From positions 1 through 64,000 of the forward strand of contig NZ_LMNX01000005.1 of assembly GCF_001423425.1 (NCBI RefSeq): 64,000 bases of DNA. Direction: 5' to 3'. The position numbers and the translations under genes were made by a program. Of the stretch, positions 34,156-43,127 are shown one piece after another. Each line of letters opens with the position of its first letter. Positions within the stretch are counted from its first letter, which is position 1. This stretch comes from Rhizobium sp. Leaf306. GTDB lineage: Bacteria > Pseudomonadota > Alphaproteobacteria > Rhizobiales > Rhizobiaceae. Under the pieces are notes generated by a model. It was not told the DNA's origin and made no database searches. It worked only from the letters and a program-made list of their open reading frames with translations.

Positions 34156-35186
34156 CTTGCCGCTCCTTCAACCTTGGAAACCGGGTTCTTGCTGGCTTTC
34201 GGCTGCGACCTCAAGAAGCCGAGCATGGTGATCACGGCGGGTGATTGCAGTGTCAGCACGATGATGATGATGCCGGCCTTGATGATGAGGTTGAATTCCG
34301 GCGGGAAGCCGGAAACGAGAATGCCGGTGTTGATCGACTGGATGATCAGCGCGCCGATCAGCGAGGCGGTGATCGAGAAGCGCCCGCCGTTCAGCGACGT
34401 CCCGCCGATCACAACCGCGAGGATTGCGTCGAGTTCGAGCCAGAGACCGGCATTGTTGGCATCGGCGCCACGGATATCGGCGGTGACGATCAGGCCGGCG
34501 ACTGCGGCACACAGGCCCGAGATCGCATAGACGAAGAACAGCAGGAAGCGGGCCTTCACACCGGCAAGCGTTGCGGCACGCCGGTTGATGCCGGTTGCCT
34601 CGATCAGGAAGCCGAGCGCCGAGCGGCGGACCAGCAGGCCGACGAGAAGGCCGGTGCCGAGCCAGAGAAAGATCGGGATCGGAATGCCGGCGAAGGAACC
34701 GGATCCGAGCGCTGAAAACGTGTCGTCATTGAAGGTGAGGATGACGCCCTCTGTGATCAGCTGGGCAATCCCGCGTCCCGCCACCATCAGGATCAGCGTT
34801 GCGATGATCGGCTGGATATCGAGGAGGGCAACAAGAATGCCATTCCAGAGACCGCAGACGAGGCCGATGCCGAGCGATACGACGATGACGACGGGGATCG
34901 GATATCCATCGGCGATCAGCGTTGCGGCAACGGCACCGCAAATGGCGATGACGGCGCCGATCGAAAGATCGATACCGCGCGTCGCGATGACCAGCGTCAT
35001 GCCGATAGTCAAAAGGGCCACCGGTGCGGCGCGCACCAGAATGTCGATCAGGCTGCCGTAGACGCGGCCGTTCTGGACCGAGATCGTCAGGAAGCCGGGC
35101 GCGATCGCCGTGATCATGCCGAGGATGATCGCAAGCGCGATCAGCTGCGGCGCAAGTCGCTTGAGGCGACGGGTTATCGGGTTCAT
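34152..35186 (-). CDS. ytfT: Galactofuranose-type ABC transporter permease YtfT
   Basis: A 344-residue CUT2 permease, partner of YjfF. The family core reads IGMTLVIATRGIDLSIGAVIAI (about 75-96; core RGIDLSIGA), with GVKARFLLFFVYAISG as contact region. ATG 35186 overlaps the ytfR stop in a TGATG junction. The longer open frame, antisense-free but overlapping ytfR, is not the gene. Confidence 0.92.
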   Translation of the reverse strand: MNPITRRLKRLAPQLIALAIILGMITAIAPGFLTISVQNGRVYGSLIDILVRAAPVALLTIGMTLVIATRGIDLSIGAVIAICGAVAATLIADGYPIPVVIVVSLGIGLVCGLWNGILVALLDIQPIIATLILMVAGRGIAQLITEGVILTFNDDTFSALGSGSFAGIPIPIFLWLGTGLLVGLLVRRSALGFLIEATGINRRAATLAGVKARFLLFFVYAISGLCAAVAGLIVTADIRGADANNAGLWLELDAILAVVIGGTSLNGGRFSITASLIGALIIQSINTGILVSGFPPEFNLIIKAGIIIIVLTLQSPAVITMLGFLRSQPKASKNPVSKVEGAAR

Positions 35187-36763
35187 CAGGCGGCCTCCGT
35201 CCGGTTCGGTGCGGCAATCGCCTGCATGATATTGTCGGCATTGACGTCGCTGCCGGTGAGTTCCGCCACGTGGCGGCGGTCGGAGAGTACAATGACCCGG
35301 TGGGCGATCGCCGTCAGTTCCTCCAGTTCGGAGGAAATCACAACAAGCGACATGCCTTCGGCACACAGCCGCTCGATCATTTTCAGGATTTCCGCGTGAG
35401 CGCCGATATCGATGCCGCGGGTCGGTTCGTCGAGGATCAGAAGCCGTGGTTCCGTCGCCAGCCAACGCGCGAGGATCGCCTTCTGCTGGTTGCCGCCGGA
35501 GAGGAATTTGATCGGCCGCTGGGCATCCGCGGGGCGAATGTCCAAGGATTTGATAAACCCTTCAGCCAGAGCCTGGCGCTCACGCGACGAAATCGGTTTT
35601 GCCCAGCCCTGACGGGCCTGCAGTGCCAAAGCGATATTGTCGGCCACGGAAAGATCGCCGATGATTCCATCCGTCTTGCGTTCTTCCGGACAGAAGCCAA
35701 AACCGTTGGAGATTGCCGCGACCGGCGAGGAGAGGGCGATCTCCTTGCCGTCGATGCTGGCTGTGCCGCTGTCTGCGCGGTCGATGCCGAAAAGGAGGAA
35801 GGCCGTTTCGCTGCGGCCGGACCCGAGAAGTCCGGCGACGCCGACTACTTCGCCTGGGCGGATGTCGAGATCGAACGGGGCGACGCTGCCGCGTTTTCCG
35901 TAGCCGGCAAAGCGAATAGGCGCCTCGCCGGTCGGGGCGACGGCTTCTTCCTGGGCCTGATGCTCGCGGGTAATGTCCTGCAGCTCGCGGCCCAGCATCA
36001 TGGAGATGAGTTCGAGACGCGGCAGTTCGGCCAGCGCCCGGATGCCCACCAGTCTGCCATTGCGCAGCACGGTGACCCGGTCGGCCACCGCATAGACCTG
36101 GTTTAGAAAGTGGGTGATGATGATGATGCCGAGACCCTGTTCGCGCAGCCGGCGCAGCACGACGAACAGCATTTCGACTTCCTGGCTGTCGAGACTCGCG
36201 GTCGGTTCGTCGAGAACAAGCACCTTGCCGGAAAGATCGACGGCACGGGCGATCGCGACGATCTGGCGGATCGCGACGGAATAGGAGGAGAGAAGGGCAT
36301 CGACGTCGATATCGAGGCCGTATCTCGCGAGAAGCGCTTTCGCGCGGCGACGCATCTCGCGTCGATCGATGAACCCGAAGCGGCTTGGCTGGCGACCGAG
36401 GAACAGGTTTTCGGCCACCGTGAGGTTTTCGAGAAGATTGACTTCCTGATAGACGGTGCCGATGCCGAGCGCCTGCGCTTCCGCGACGTTGGCCGGCGTC
36501 ACGTCTTGGCCATCGAGCCGCATCTCGCCGCGGTCACGCGTGTAGACACCTGTCAGGATCTTGATCAACGTGGATTTGCCGGCGCCATTTTCACCAAGCA
36601 GCGCGTGGATTTCACCCCGCTGCAGCGTGAAGTCCACGCCCTCAAGCGCGGTGACGCCGAGAAAGGATTTGCCGATGCCCCTTGCTTCCATGAGCGGGTC
36701 ATCGAGACGTTCCCGGTTTGTGGCGGAGAACGAATTTTCTGAGGAAGTCTGTATGTCTGTCAT
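35186..36763 (-). CDS. ytfR: Galactofuranose-type ABC transporter ATPase YtfR
   Basis: A 525-residue two-domain CUT2 ATPase. Domain 1 has Walker A GENGAGKST (about 57-65) and Walker B VLVLDEPTASLD; domain 2 has the degenerate P-loop GLLGSGRSE, signature LSGGNQQKAILARW and Walker B LLILDEPTRG. It lies between the binding-protein and permease genes of the ytf-type operon. The N-terminal 25 residues precede the first domain as an extension. Confidence 0.92.
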   Translation of the reverse strand: MTDIQTSSENSFSATNRERLDDPLMEARGIGKSFLGVTALEGVDFTLQRGEIHALLGENGAGKSTLIKILTGVYTRDRGEMRLDGQDVTPANVAEAQALGIGTVYQEVNLLENLTVAENLFLGRQPSRFGFIDRREMRRRAKALLARYGLDIDVDALLSSYSVAIRQIVAIARAVDLSGKVLVLDEPTASLDSQEVEMLFVVLRRLREQGLGIIIITHFLNQVYAVADRVTVLRNGRLVGIRALAELPRLELISMMLGRELQDITREHQAQEEAVAPTGEAPIRFAGYGKRGSVAPFDLDIRPGEVVGVAGLLGSGRSETAFLLFGIDRADSGTASIDGKEIALSSPVAAISNGFGFCPEERKTDGIIGDLSVADNIALALQARQGWAKPISSRERQALAEGFIKSLDIRPADAQRPIKFLSGGNQQKAILARWLATEPRLLILDEPTRGIDIGAHAEILKMIERLCAEGMSLVVISSELEELTAIAHRVIVLSDRRHVAELTGSDVNADNIMQAIAAPNRTEAA

Positions 36764-36786
36764 GCTCCAGCCCGCATAAGTGGAGG

Positions 36787-36816
36787 CCGGGACAGCTCTT
36801 GAAAAAGCTGCCCCGG
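36787..36816 (-). terminator. Stem-loop after ytfQ
   Basis: On the minus strand CCGGGGCAGCT and AGCTGTCCCGG form an 11-bp stem with one G-U pair and an 8-nt loop, 47 bp after the ytfQ stop and before ytfR. No T-run follows. Confidence 0.6.
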
Positions 36817-36863
36817 TTGAAAACTGCCCGGCTCGGTCGAGAGCTAGATCGGGCGGCGGGAGA

Positions 36864-37823
36864 TCAGTAGCCGAGGCCCTTCTTGGCTTCGTACACCTTC
36901 ATCGGGTCATCAGAAGCCGTGTACAGCTTCGATTCTGTCTGGATCCACTTTGGTGGTTCCTTCTTGTCCTTCAGGTAGGCTTCGAGTGCGTCGAGCGCGG
37001 GGCCTGCCATGTTCGGCGTGAGCTCCACAGTCGCGTTTGCTTCACCCTTCGACATAGCCTGGAAAATATCCGGAACGGCGTCGATCGAGACGACCTTGAT
37101 GTCGGTGCCCGGCTTCAGGCCGGCTTCCTTGATGGCCTGGATCGCGCCGACGGCCATGTCATCATTATGAGCGTAAACGGCGCAGATGCCCTTGCCGCCG
37201 CCTTCTGCCTTGATGAAGCTTTCCATGACTTCCTTACCCTTGGTGCGGGTAAAGTCACCGGTCTGCGAACGCGCGATCTTGATGTTCGAATGCGAGGCAA
37301 TAGCCTGTTCGAAACCCTTCTTGCGGTTGATGGCAGGTGAGGAACCGGTGGTTCCCTGCAGTTCCACGACCTTGCAGTCCTTGGAGCCGACATCCTTCAC
37401 CAGCCAGTCGCCTGCAACCTTGCCTTCAAAGGTCTGGTCAGAGGTGACGGCCGTCAGGTAGAGATCTTTCGGTGCATCGATTTCGCGGTCGAGAAGGATG
37501 ACAGGGATCTTTTCTTCCTTGGCTTCCTTCAGGACTGCGTCCCAGCCGGTGGCAACGACAGGTGCGATCAGGATCGCATCGACGCCCTGGGCGATAAAGC
37601 CCCGGATTGCCTTGATCTGGTTTTCCTGCTTCTGCTGCGCATCGGCAAACTTCAGGGTGATGCCGCGCTTTTCGGCCTGCTGCTTCGTTACTGTCGTTTC
37701 GGCAGCGCGCCAGCCGGATTCAGATCCGATCTGCGAGAAGCCGATTGTCAGGGATTTTGCGGAAACGCTCGAAGCCAGGCATGCGGTAACAATGGCGGTA
37801 GCCGCCCATAGTGCTTTCTTCAT
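36864..37823 (-). CDS. ytfQ: Galactofuranose-binding periplasmic protein YtfQ
   Basis: A 319-residue binding protein that matches E. coli YtfQ strikingly in the mature part: LTIGFSQIGSESGWRAAET, IAPVVATGWDAVLKEAK, RSQTGDFTRTKGKEVMES, VYAHNDDMAVGAIQAIKEAGLKPG and VELTPNMAGPALDALE. The signal peptide ends near SVSAK (about residue 22). E. coli YtfQ binds galactofuranose and, with its relatives, arabinofuranose-like sugars. GGAGG lies 7 bp before ATG 37823. It heads the ytfQRT-yjfF-FadR operon and is divergent from the gguC operon. Confidence 0.94.
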   Translation of the reverse strand: MKKALWAATAIVTACLASSVSAKSLTIGFSQIGSESGWRAAETTVTKQQAEKRGITLKFADAQQKQENQIKAIRGFIAQGVDAILIAPVVATGWDAVLKEAKEEKIPVILLDREIDAPKDLYLTAVTSDQTFEGKVAGDWLVKDVGSKDCKVVELQGTTGSSPAINRKKGFEQAIASHSNIKIARSQTGDFTRTKGKEVMESFIKAEGGGKGICAVYAHNDDMAVGAIQAIKEAGLKPGTDIKVVSIDAVPDIFQAMSKGEANATVELTPNMAGPALDALEAYLKDKKEPPKWIQTESKLYTASDDPMKVYEAKKGLGY

Positions 37824-37884
37824 CTTAAATCCTCCCAGAGATGATAAGAAAACTGACGGTCGAAGGTTTGGCATATAATCATAC

Positions 37885-37937
37885 TTTTGCAAGACGCAAA
37901 ATTGCGAAAAATCACGCTTTCGAAACGCGATTTTGCG
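37885..37937. promoter_or_regulatory. Overlapping inverted repeats in the ytfQ-gguC divergent promoter region
   Basis: TTTTGC (37885-37890) and GCAAAA (37896-37901) form a perfect 6-bp dyad with a 5-bp spacer. CGCAAAAT (37895-37902) recurs inverted as ATTTTGCG (37930-37937). The gap is AT-rich compared with its surroundings. The TTTTGC half-site is shared with the dyad before the PotA-like operon (26370-26390). These are the best candidate sites for the FadR-type regulator encoded at 32367. A TTGACA hexamer at 38023-38028 may belong to the gguC promoter, though no good partner hexamer is visible. Confidence 0.5.
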
Positions 37938-38152
37938 AGATCCTCATTTATCTATATGATTCAACTCGCTATTTAGAATTCTCCCTTGTTTACGATGATG
38001 GCACTCTGAAGCCATCTCGTTCTTGACAGTACGTCCCGTTATCCAATAGTCGTATTAATGACGCATCGGATCGTGATCTGATGGGAGGGGTTGGCGCGGT
38101 TTCGGGAGACATTGCGCTTCAATATTATCAGACTTATCGGATGGCAGGGCAT

Positions 38153-39142
38153 ATGTTGCGAATTCTTCAGGTTGCGAGCTTGTCTGGCGATGTTCAGGTT
38201 GTCGCCTGGAGCGGAGATAATCCGCGCGTCGTCAATGGCGTTTCCTCAACCTACGAGCTTGCCCAGAAGGCCATTGCAGCAGGCCTGAGTCTGGCGCAGC
38301 AGATCGAAGCACTCGGGCTTGGTGATGAAGTCGACCTCGACGTTGCCGCGCAGAGCGGACGTCTTGGTCTGCCGGTCTCGCATCCCGATCCAGCCCACTT
38401 CATCGTCGCCGGCACCGGCCTCACGCATCTCGGTTCCGCCGATGGTCGCGACAAGATGCACAAGGCAGCGCAGTCGGAAGAAAAGCCGACCGATTCCATG
38501 CGCATGTTCCTTATGGGCGTCGAGGGCGGCAAGCCGAAGGACGGCGAAGTCGGTGCGCAGCCGGAATGGTTCTACAAGGGCAATGGAACGCAGCTGCGCG
38601 CAACCGGCGAAGATCTCGTTTCTCCCTCGTTCGCGCTCGATGGCGGCGAGGAGCCGGAACTGGCGGCGATCTATCTGATCGGCCCCGACGGCACGCCGTT
38701 CCGCCTCGGCTTCTGTCTCTCCAACGAATTTTCCGATCACGTGACGGAGAAGGGCAACTATCTCTGGCTTGCCCATTCCAAGCTGCGCCAGGCAGCGCTC
38801 GGACCGGAACTTCTGGTCGGCGAACTGCCTGATCATGTCGAAGGCACGTCGCGCATCCATCGCGGTGACAAGGTGATCTTCGAAAAGCCGTTCCTGTCGG
38901 GCGAAGCGAACATGTCGCACTCGATCGCCAACCTCGAATACCACAATTTCAAATACGACCTGTTCCGCCAGCCGGGCGATCTACATGTCCATTTTTTCGG
39001 CACGGCGACGCTGTCGGTCTCGCATGGCATCAAGACCGAAGCCGGCGATGTGTTCGAGATCGATGCGGCGCCGTTCAAGCTTCCGCTCGTGAACCGTCTG
39101 GCTGTGGCAGCGGAAACGCCTGTCGCGATCAAGGCGCTCTGA
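38153..39142 (+). CDS. gguC: GguC/AraD1-type fumarylacetoacetate hydrolase-family protein
   Basis: A 329-residue protein resembling GguC of Agrobacterium (AraD1 family), in the fumarylacetoacetate hydrolase superfamily. Recognisable segments are FIVAGTGLTHLGSADGRDKMH, EWFYKGNGTQLR, and ALGPELL with RIHRGDKVIFEKPFLSGEANMSHSI. In Agrobacterium gguC lies after chvE-gguA-gguB; here it precedes them with two sugar-oxidising enzymes between. The likely role is a late step on a 2-keto-3-deoxy sugar acid, but the reaction is not certain. The start is ATG 38153; ATG 38141 and further upstream codons are possible as no clear ribosome binding site decides. Confidence 0.82.
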   Translation: MLRILQVASLSGDVQVVAWSGDNPRVVNGVSSTYELAQKAIAAGLSLAQQIEALGLGDEVDLDVAAQSGRLGLPVSHPDPAHFIVAGTGLTHLGSADGRDKMHKAAQSEEKPTDSMRMFLMGVEGGKPKDGEVGAQPEWFYKGNGTQLRATGEDLVSPSFALDGGEEPELAAIYLIGPDGTPFRLGFCLSNEFSDHVTEKGNYLWLAHSKLRQAALGPELLVGELPDHVEGTSRIHRGDKVIFEKPFLSGEANMSHSIANLEYHNFKYDLFRQPGDLHVHFFGTATLSVSHGIKTEAGDVFEIDAAPFKLPLVNRLAVAAETPVAIKAL

Positions 39143-39149
39143 GGTGGCC

Positions 39150-40076
39150 ATGACCCCCATTCGTCTCGCTATCGTCGGACTTGGCAAGATTGCCAGGGAC
39201 CAGCATCTCGGCGCAATCGAAGCGACCGACGGGATCGATCTCGTCGCAGTCGCCAGCCGCAACGCCTCGCTCGAAAATGTCGCGTGCTTTGCTGATATTC
39301 ACGAGCTTTTGGCTTCCGGCGTCGAAATCGACGCTGTCTCTCTCTGTACGCCGCCCCAGGGCCGGTTCGAGCAGGCAAAGGCAGCGCTTGAAGCCGGCAA
39401 GCATGTAATGCTCGAAAAGCCGCCGGGCGCGACGCTTTCGGAGGTCTTTGCGCTGGAAACGCTGGCGAGAGAAAAAGGCCTCAGCCTGTTTGCAACATGG
39501 CATTCCCGCGCTGCCGCGGCTGTCGAGCCTGCAAGGGCGTTGATCGCCGAGCGGACGTTGAAAAGCGTTTCGGTCGAGTGGAAGGAAGATGTTCGCCACT
39601 GGCATCCGGGTCAGGCGTGGATCTGGGAGCCGGGCGGTCTCGGCGTTTTCGATCCCGGCATCAATGCTCTGTCGATCGTCACGCGGATCATGCCCGAAAC
39701 GTTTCATCTCGTGCGCTCCGAACTGACCTTCCCGGCCAATCGTGCAGCGCCGATCGCTGCAGGCCTTGCCTTCGAAACGAAAAGCGGCTTGCCTGTGGCG
39801 GCCGAATTCGACTGGCGTCAGACGGGGCCGCAGACCTGGGACATCCGGGTCGAGACCGAAGAGGGCACGATCGTCCTCACTCACGGCGGCAGCCGCCTGA
39901 TCGTCGACGGCGAGGCGCAGATCGTCGAGGAAGATCGCGAATATCGCAATCTGTATCGGGATTTCGTGGCGCTCGTCACCAAGGGTGACAGCGATACGGA
40001 TTTCTCACCGCTGGTGCATGTGGCGGATGCCTTCATGCTTGGCCGGCGCATTGAAACTGAAGCATTCGAGGACTGA
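39150..40076 (+). CDS. Gfo/Idh/MocA-family sugar 1-dehydrogenase (arabinose/galactose type)
   Basis: A 308-residue NAD(P)-dependent oxidoreductase. The Rossmann motif GLGKIARDQH is at about residues 10-19 and the EKPPG motif with its active-site lysine at about 88-92. Length and pattern fit L-arabinose/D-galactose 1-dehydrogenase of the Azospirillum AraA type, which starts the non-phosphorylative pentose route. The GAGG at 39141 favours ATG 39150 over GTG 39144. It lies 7 bp after gguC and 2 bp before the dehydratase gene. Confidence 0.83.
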   Translation: MTPIRLAIVGLGKIARDQHLGAIEATDGIDLVAVASRNASLENVACFADIHELLASGVEIDAVSLCTPPQGRFEQAKAALEAGKHVMLEKPPGATLSEVFALETLAREKGLSLFATWHSRAAAAVEPARALIAERTLKSVSVEWKEDVRHWHPGQAWIWEPGGLGVFDPGINALSIVTRIMPETFHLVRSELTFPANRAAPIAAGLAFETKSGLPVAAEFDWRQTGPQTWDIRVETEEGTIVLTHGGSRLIVDGEAQIVEEDREYRNLYRDFVALVTKGDSDTDFSPLVHVADAFMLGRRIETEAFED

Positions 40077-40078
40077 AG

Positions 40079-41923
40079 ATGAGCAATTCGGAAAACGCGC
40101 CCTCAAGTGAAATCGCCGAAACCGGAGAGCGCCGCCAGGACGCGCGTAAGCTGCGGTCGCGCGCCTGGTTCGATAATCCTGACAATGTCGACATGACCGC
40201 GCTCTATCTCGAGCGCTACATGAACTTCGGTCTCAGCCAGGCCGAACTTCAGTCGGACCGGCCGATCATCGGCATCGCCCAGACCGGTTCGGACCTGTCG
40301 CCGTGCAACCGCCACCACCTCGAGCTTGCCAACCGTCTGCGCGAAGGTATTCGCGAAGCGGGCGGCATCGCCATCGAATTTCCGGTGCATCCGATCCAGG
40401 AAACCGGCAAGCGCCCGACCGCGGGCCTTGACCGCAACCTAGCCTATCTCGGCCTTGTCGAAGTTCTCTACGGTTACCCGCTCGATGGCGTCGTGCTGAC
40501 GATCGGCTGCGACAAGACCACGCCAGCCTGTCTTATGGCTGCTGCCACCGTCAACATTCCAGCCATCGCCCTGTCGGTCGGCCCGATGCTGAACGGCTGG
40601 TTCCGCGGTGAACGCACCGGTTCCGGGACGATCGTCTGGAAGGCACGCGAACTTCTGGCCAAGGGCGAGATCGATTACGCGGGCTTTGTGAAGCTTGTCG
40701 CGTCTTCGGCACCATCCACCGGCTATTGCAACACAATGGGCACGGCAACGACGATGAATTCGCTGGCCGAAGCGCTGGGCATGCAGCTGCCGGGTTCGGC
40801 CGCCATCCCGGCTCCTTACCGTGACCGCCAGGAAGTCTCGTATCTCACTGGCCTTCGCATCGTCGAAATGGTCAGGGAAGACCTGAAGCCTTCGGATATT
40901 CTGACCAAGGACGCTTTCATCAACGCCATCCGCGTCAATTCCGCGATCGGCGGCTCGACCAATGCGCCGATCCATCTGAACGCGCTCGCCCGCCATACCG
41001 GCGTGGAACTGACGGTCGACGACTGGCAGACCTATGGCGAGGAAGTGCCTCTCCTGGTCAACCTGCAGCCAGCCGGCGAATATCTCGGTGAAGACTATTA
41101 CCATGCCGGCGGTGTTCCGGCTGTTGTCAACCAGCTGATGACGCAGGGCCTCATCAACGAAGATGCGATGACGGTGAACGGTAAGACGATCGGCGACAAC
41201 TGTCGCGGTGCGATCATCGAGGACGACAAGGTCATCAAGCGCTACGACGAACCGCTGAAGGCACGGGCCGGCTTCCGCGTTCTGCGCGGCAACCTGTTCT
41301 CCTCGGCCATCATGAAGACCAGCGTTATCTCGCCTGAGTTCCGCGAGCGTTACCTCTCCAATCCGAACGATCCGGAAGCCTTCGAAGGCCGTGCGATCGT
41401 GTTCGACGGTCCGGAAGATTATCACCACCGCATCGACGATCCATCGCTCGAGATCGACGAGCATTCGGTTCTCTTCATGCGCGGTGCCGGTCCGATCGGT
41501 TATCCGGGCGCTGCCGAAGTCGTCAACATGCGCGCTCCCGATTACCTTCTGAAACGGGGTATCAGCTCGCTCGCCTGCATCGGTGATGGACGCCAGTCCG
41601 GCACGTCGGGCAGCCCGTCGATCCTCAACGCGTCTCCGGAAGCGGCAGCAGGTGGTGGTCTTGCACTTTTGAAGACCGGCGACCGTGTGCGCATCGATCT
41701 CGGTCGCGGCGAAGCCAACATCCTGATTTCGGATGATGAGCTTGCACAACGTCGAAGCACTCTGGACGCCGAGGGCGGCTATCGCTATCCGAAGCACCAG
41801 ACGCCGTGGCAGGAAATCCAGCGCGGCATCGTCGGGCAGATGGAGACCGGCGCGGTTCTCGAGCCGGCTATCAAATACCAGCGTATTGCGCAGACCGAAG
41901 GTCTGCCGCGCGACAATCACTGA
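40079..41923 (+). CDS. IlvD/Edd-family sugar-acid dehydratase (arabinonate type)
   Basis: A 614-residue Fe-S dehydratase. Three cluster cysteines are at residues 76 (SPCN), 144 (GCDKTTPAC) and 217 (GYCNTMG). Their spacing of 68 and 73 residues equals, as I recall, that of the R. leguminosarum L-arabinonate dehydratase (Cys59, Cys127, Cys200), with a 17-residue longer N-terminus. The GRQSGTSGSPS active-site serine loop is present at about 505-515. It removes water from arabinonate, galactonate or xylonate to give a 2-keto-3-deoxy acid; sequence alone does not settle which. It is flanked by the dehydrogenase gene and chvE. Confidence 0.88.
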   Translation: MSNSENAPSSEIAETGERRQDARKLRSRAWFDNPDNVDMTALYLERYMNFGLSQAELQSDRPIIGIAQTGSDLSPCNRHHLELANRLREGIREAGGIAIEFPVHPIQETGKRPTAGLDRNLAYLGLVEVLYGYPLDGVVLTIGCDKTTPACLMAAATVNIPAIALSVGPMLNGWFRGERTGSGTIVWKARELLAKGEIDYAGFVKLVASSAPSTGYCNTMGTATTMNSLAEALGMQLPGSAAIPAPYRDRQEVSYLTGLRIVEMVREDLKPSDILTKDAFINAIRVNSAIGGSTNAPIHLNALARHTGVELTVDDWQTYGEEVPLLVNLQPAGEYLGEDYYHAGGVPAVVNQLMTQGLINEDAMTVNGKTIGDNCRGAIIEDDKVIKRYDEPLKARAGFRVLRGNLFSSAIMKTSVISPEFRERYLSNPNDPEAFEGRAIVFDGPEDYHHRIDDPSLEIDEHSVLFMRGAGPIGYPGAAEVVNMRAPDYLLKRGISSLACIGDGRQSGTSGSPSILNASPEAAAGGGLALLKTGDRVRIDLGRGEANILISDDELAQRRSTLDAEGGYRYPKHQTPWQEIQRGIVGQMETGAVLEPAIKYQRIAQTEGLPRDNH

Positions 41924-41940
41924 CCTTTCAGAGGTCGTGA

Positions 41941-41992
41941 GGAGAGGCGGGGAGCCTCTCCCGGATAATACGGCAGCTTAATTGTGAGCTGC
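41941..41992 (+). promoter_or_regulatory. Two stem-loops between the dehydratase gene and chvE
   Basis: GGAGAGGC (41941-41948) pairs with GCCTCTCC (41954-41961), and GCAGCT (41973-41978) pairs with AGCTGC (41987-41992). No T-run follows either. They precede the strong chvE ribosome binding site and may mark a processing or partial termination point. Confidence 0.5.
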
Positions 41993-42012
41993 TTGAAACG
42001 GAGGAGTTACTT

Positions 42013-43074
42013 ATGAAAATTTTGAAACTCATGACCACGGTCGCAATTTTCGCAGGTGTCGCGCTCGCGTCGCCTGTGTTTGCTGCAGACAAGGGTCTCG
42101 TCGGCGTCGCAATGCCGACCAAGTCTTCTGCCCGCTGGATCGCCGATGGCGACAACATGGTCAAGGTTCTGAAAGAACGCGGCTATGACGTGGACCTTCA
42201 GTACGCTGAAGACGATATCCCGAACCAGCTGTCGCAGATCGAGAACATGGTCACCAAGGGTGCCAAGGTTCTCGTGATCGCATCGATCGACGGCACGACA
42301 CTGTCCGACGTTCTGCAGCAGGCTGCCGATCAGAAGATCAAGGTCATTGCCTATGACCGTCTGATCCGCGAAACACCGAATGTCGACTATTACGCGACCT
42401 TCGACAACTTCCAGGTCGGCGTTCAGCAGGCAACCTCGCTGGTAAAGGGCCTCAAGGCCGATACCGAAAAGGGCCCGTTCAACATCGAACTGTTCGGCGG
42501 TTCGCCGGACGACAACAACGCCTTCTTCTTCTATAACGGTGCGATGAGCGTCCTTCAGCCGCTGATCGACAAGGGCACGCTCAAGGTCGGCTCCGGCCAG
42601 ACCGGCATGGACAAGGTCGCGACCCTTCGTTGGGATCCGGCAACTGCCCAGTCTCGCATGGACGCCATCCTGTCCTCGACCTATTCCGACAAGAAGCTGA
42701 ACGGCGTTCTGTCTCCCTATGACGGTATCTCGCTCGGCATCATCTCGTCGCTGAAGGGCGTAGGCTACGGTTCCGGCGACATGCCGATGCCGATCGTCTC
42801 CGGTCAGGACGCGGAAGTGCCTTCGGTCAAGTCGATCATCGCCGGCGAACAGTATTCGACGATCTACAAGGACACGCGCGAACTCGCGAAGGTCACTGTT
42901 GATATGGTCGACGCTGCCATGAACGGCAAGGAACCGGTTGTCACCGACACCAAGACCTATGACAACGGCAAGAAGGTCGTTCCGTCCTACCTGCTGAAGC
43001 CAGTTGTCGTCGACAAGACGAACTGGAAGGTCCTCGTCGATACCGGCTACTACCAGGAATCGCAGCTCAAGTAA
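42013..43074 (+). CDS. chvE: Multiple sugar-binding periplasmic protein ChvE
   Basis: A 353-residue periplasmic binding protein that I recognise as ChvE (xylose/galactose-type). The signal peptide ends at VFAAD (about residue 24); mature features include VGVAMPTKSSARWIADG, DDIPNQLSQIENM, NIELFGGSPDDNNAFFFYNG and SPYDGISLGIISSLKG. In Agrobacterium ChvE binds galactose, glucose, arabinose and uronic acids, feeds the GguAB importer and stimulates the VirA sensor; no vir genes are in this window. GGAGGAG gives a strong ribosome binding site. It stands with gguA and gguB as a complete importer. Confidence 0.94.
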   Translation: MKILKLMTTVAIFAGVALASPVFAADKGLVGVAMPTKSSARWIADGDNMVKVLKERGYDVDLQYAEDDIPNQLSQIENMVTKGAKVLVIASIDGTTLSDVLQQAADQKIKVIAYDRLIRETPNVDYYATFDNFQVGVQQATSLVKGLKADTEKGPFNIELFGGSPDDNNAFFFYNGAMSVLQPLIDKGTLKVGSGQTGMDKVATLRWDPATAQSRMDAILSSTYSDKKLNGVLSPYDGISLGIISSLKGVGYGSGDMPMPIVSGQDAEVPSVKSIIAGEQYSTIYKDTRELAKVTVDMVDAAMNGKEPVVTDTKTYDNGKKVVPSYLLKPVVVDKTNWKVLVDTGYYQESQLK

Positions 43075-43081
43075 GTCTCTG

Positions 43082-43107
43082 GCCGCGCGGCGCAAGCGTC
43101 GCGCGGC
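43082..43107 (+). terminator. Stem-loop after chvE
   Basis: GCCGCGCGGCGC (43082-43093) and GCGTCGCGCGGC (43096-43107) form a 12-bp stem including one G-U pair. It begins 8 bp after the chvE stop and precedes gguA. No T-run follows. Confidence 0.65.
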
Positions 43108-43127
43108 TTCCTATTCCAGGAGTTCTC

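Noticed and set aside
40439..41920. A 493-codon minus-strand open frame antisense to the dehydratase
   Set aside because: It mirrors a well-conserved Fe-S dehydratase, lacks a start signal and resembles no family.
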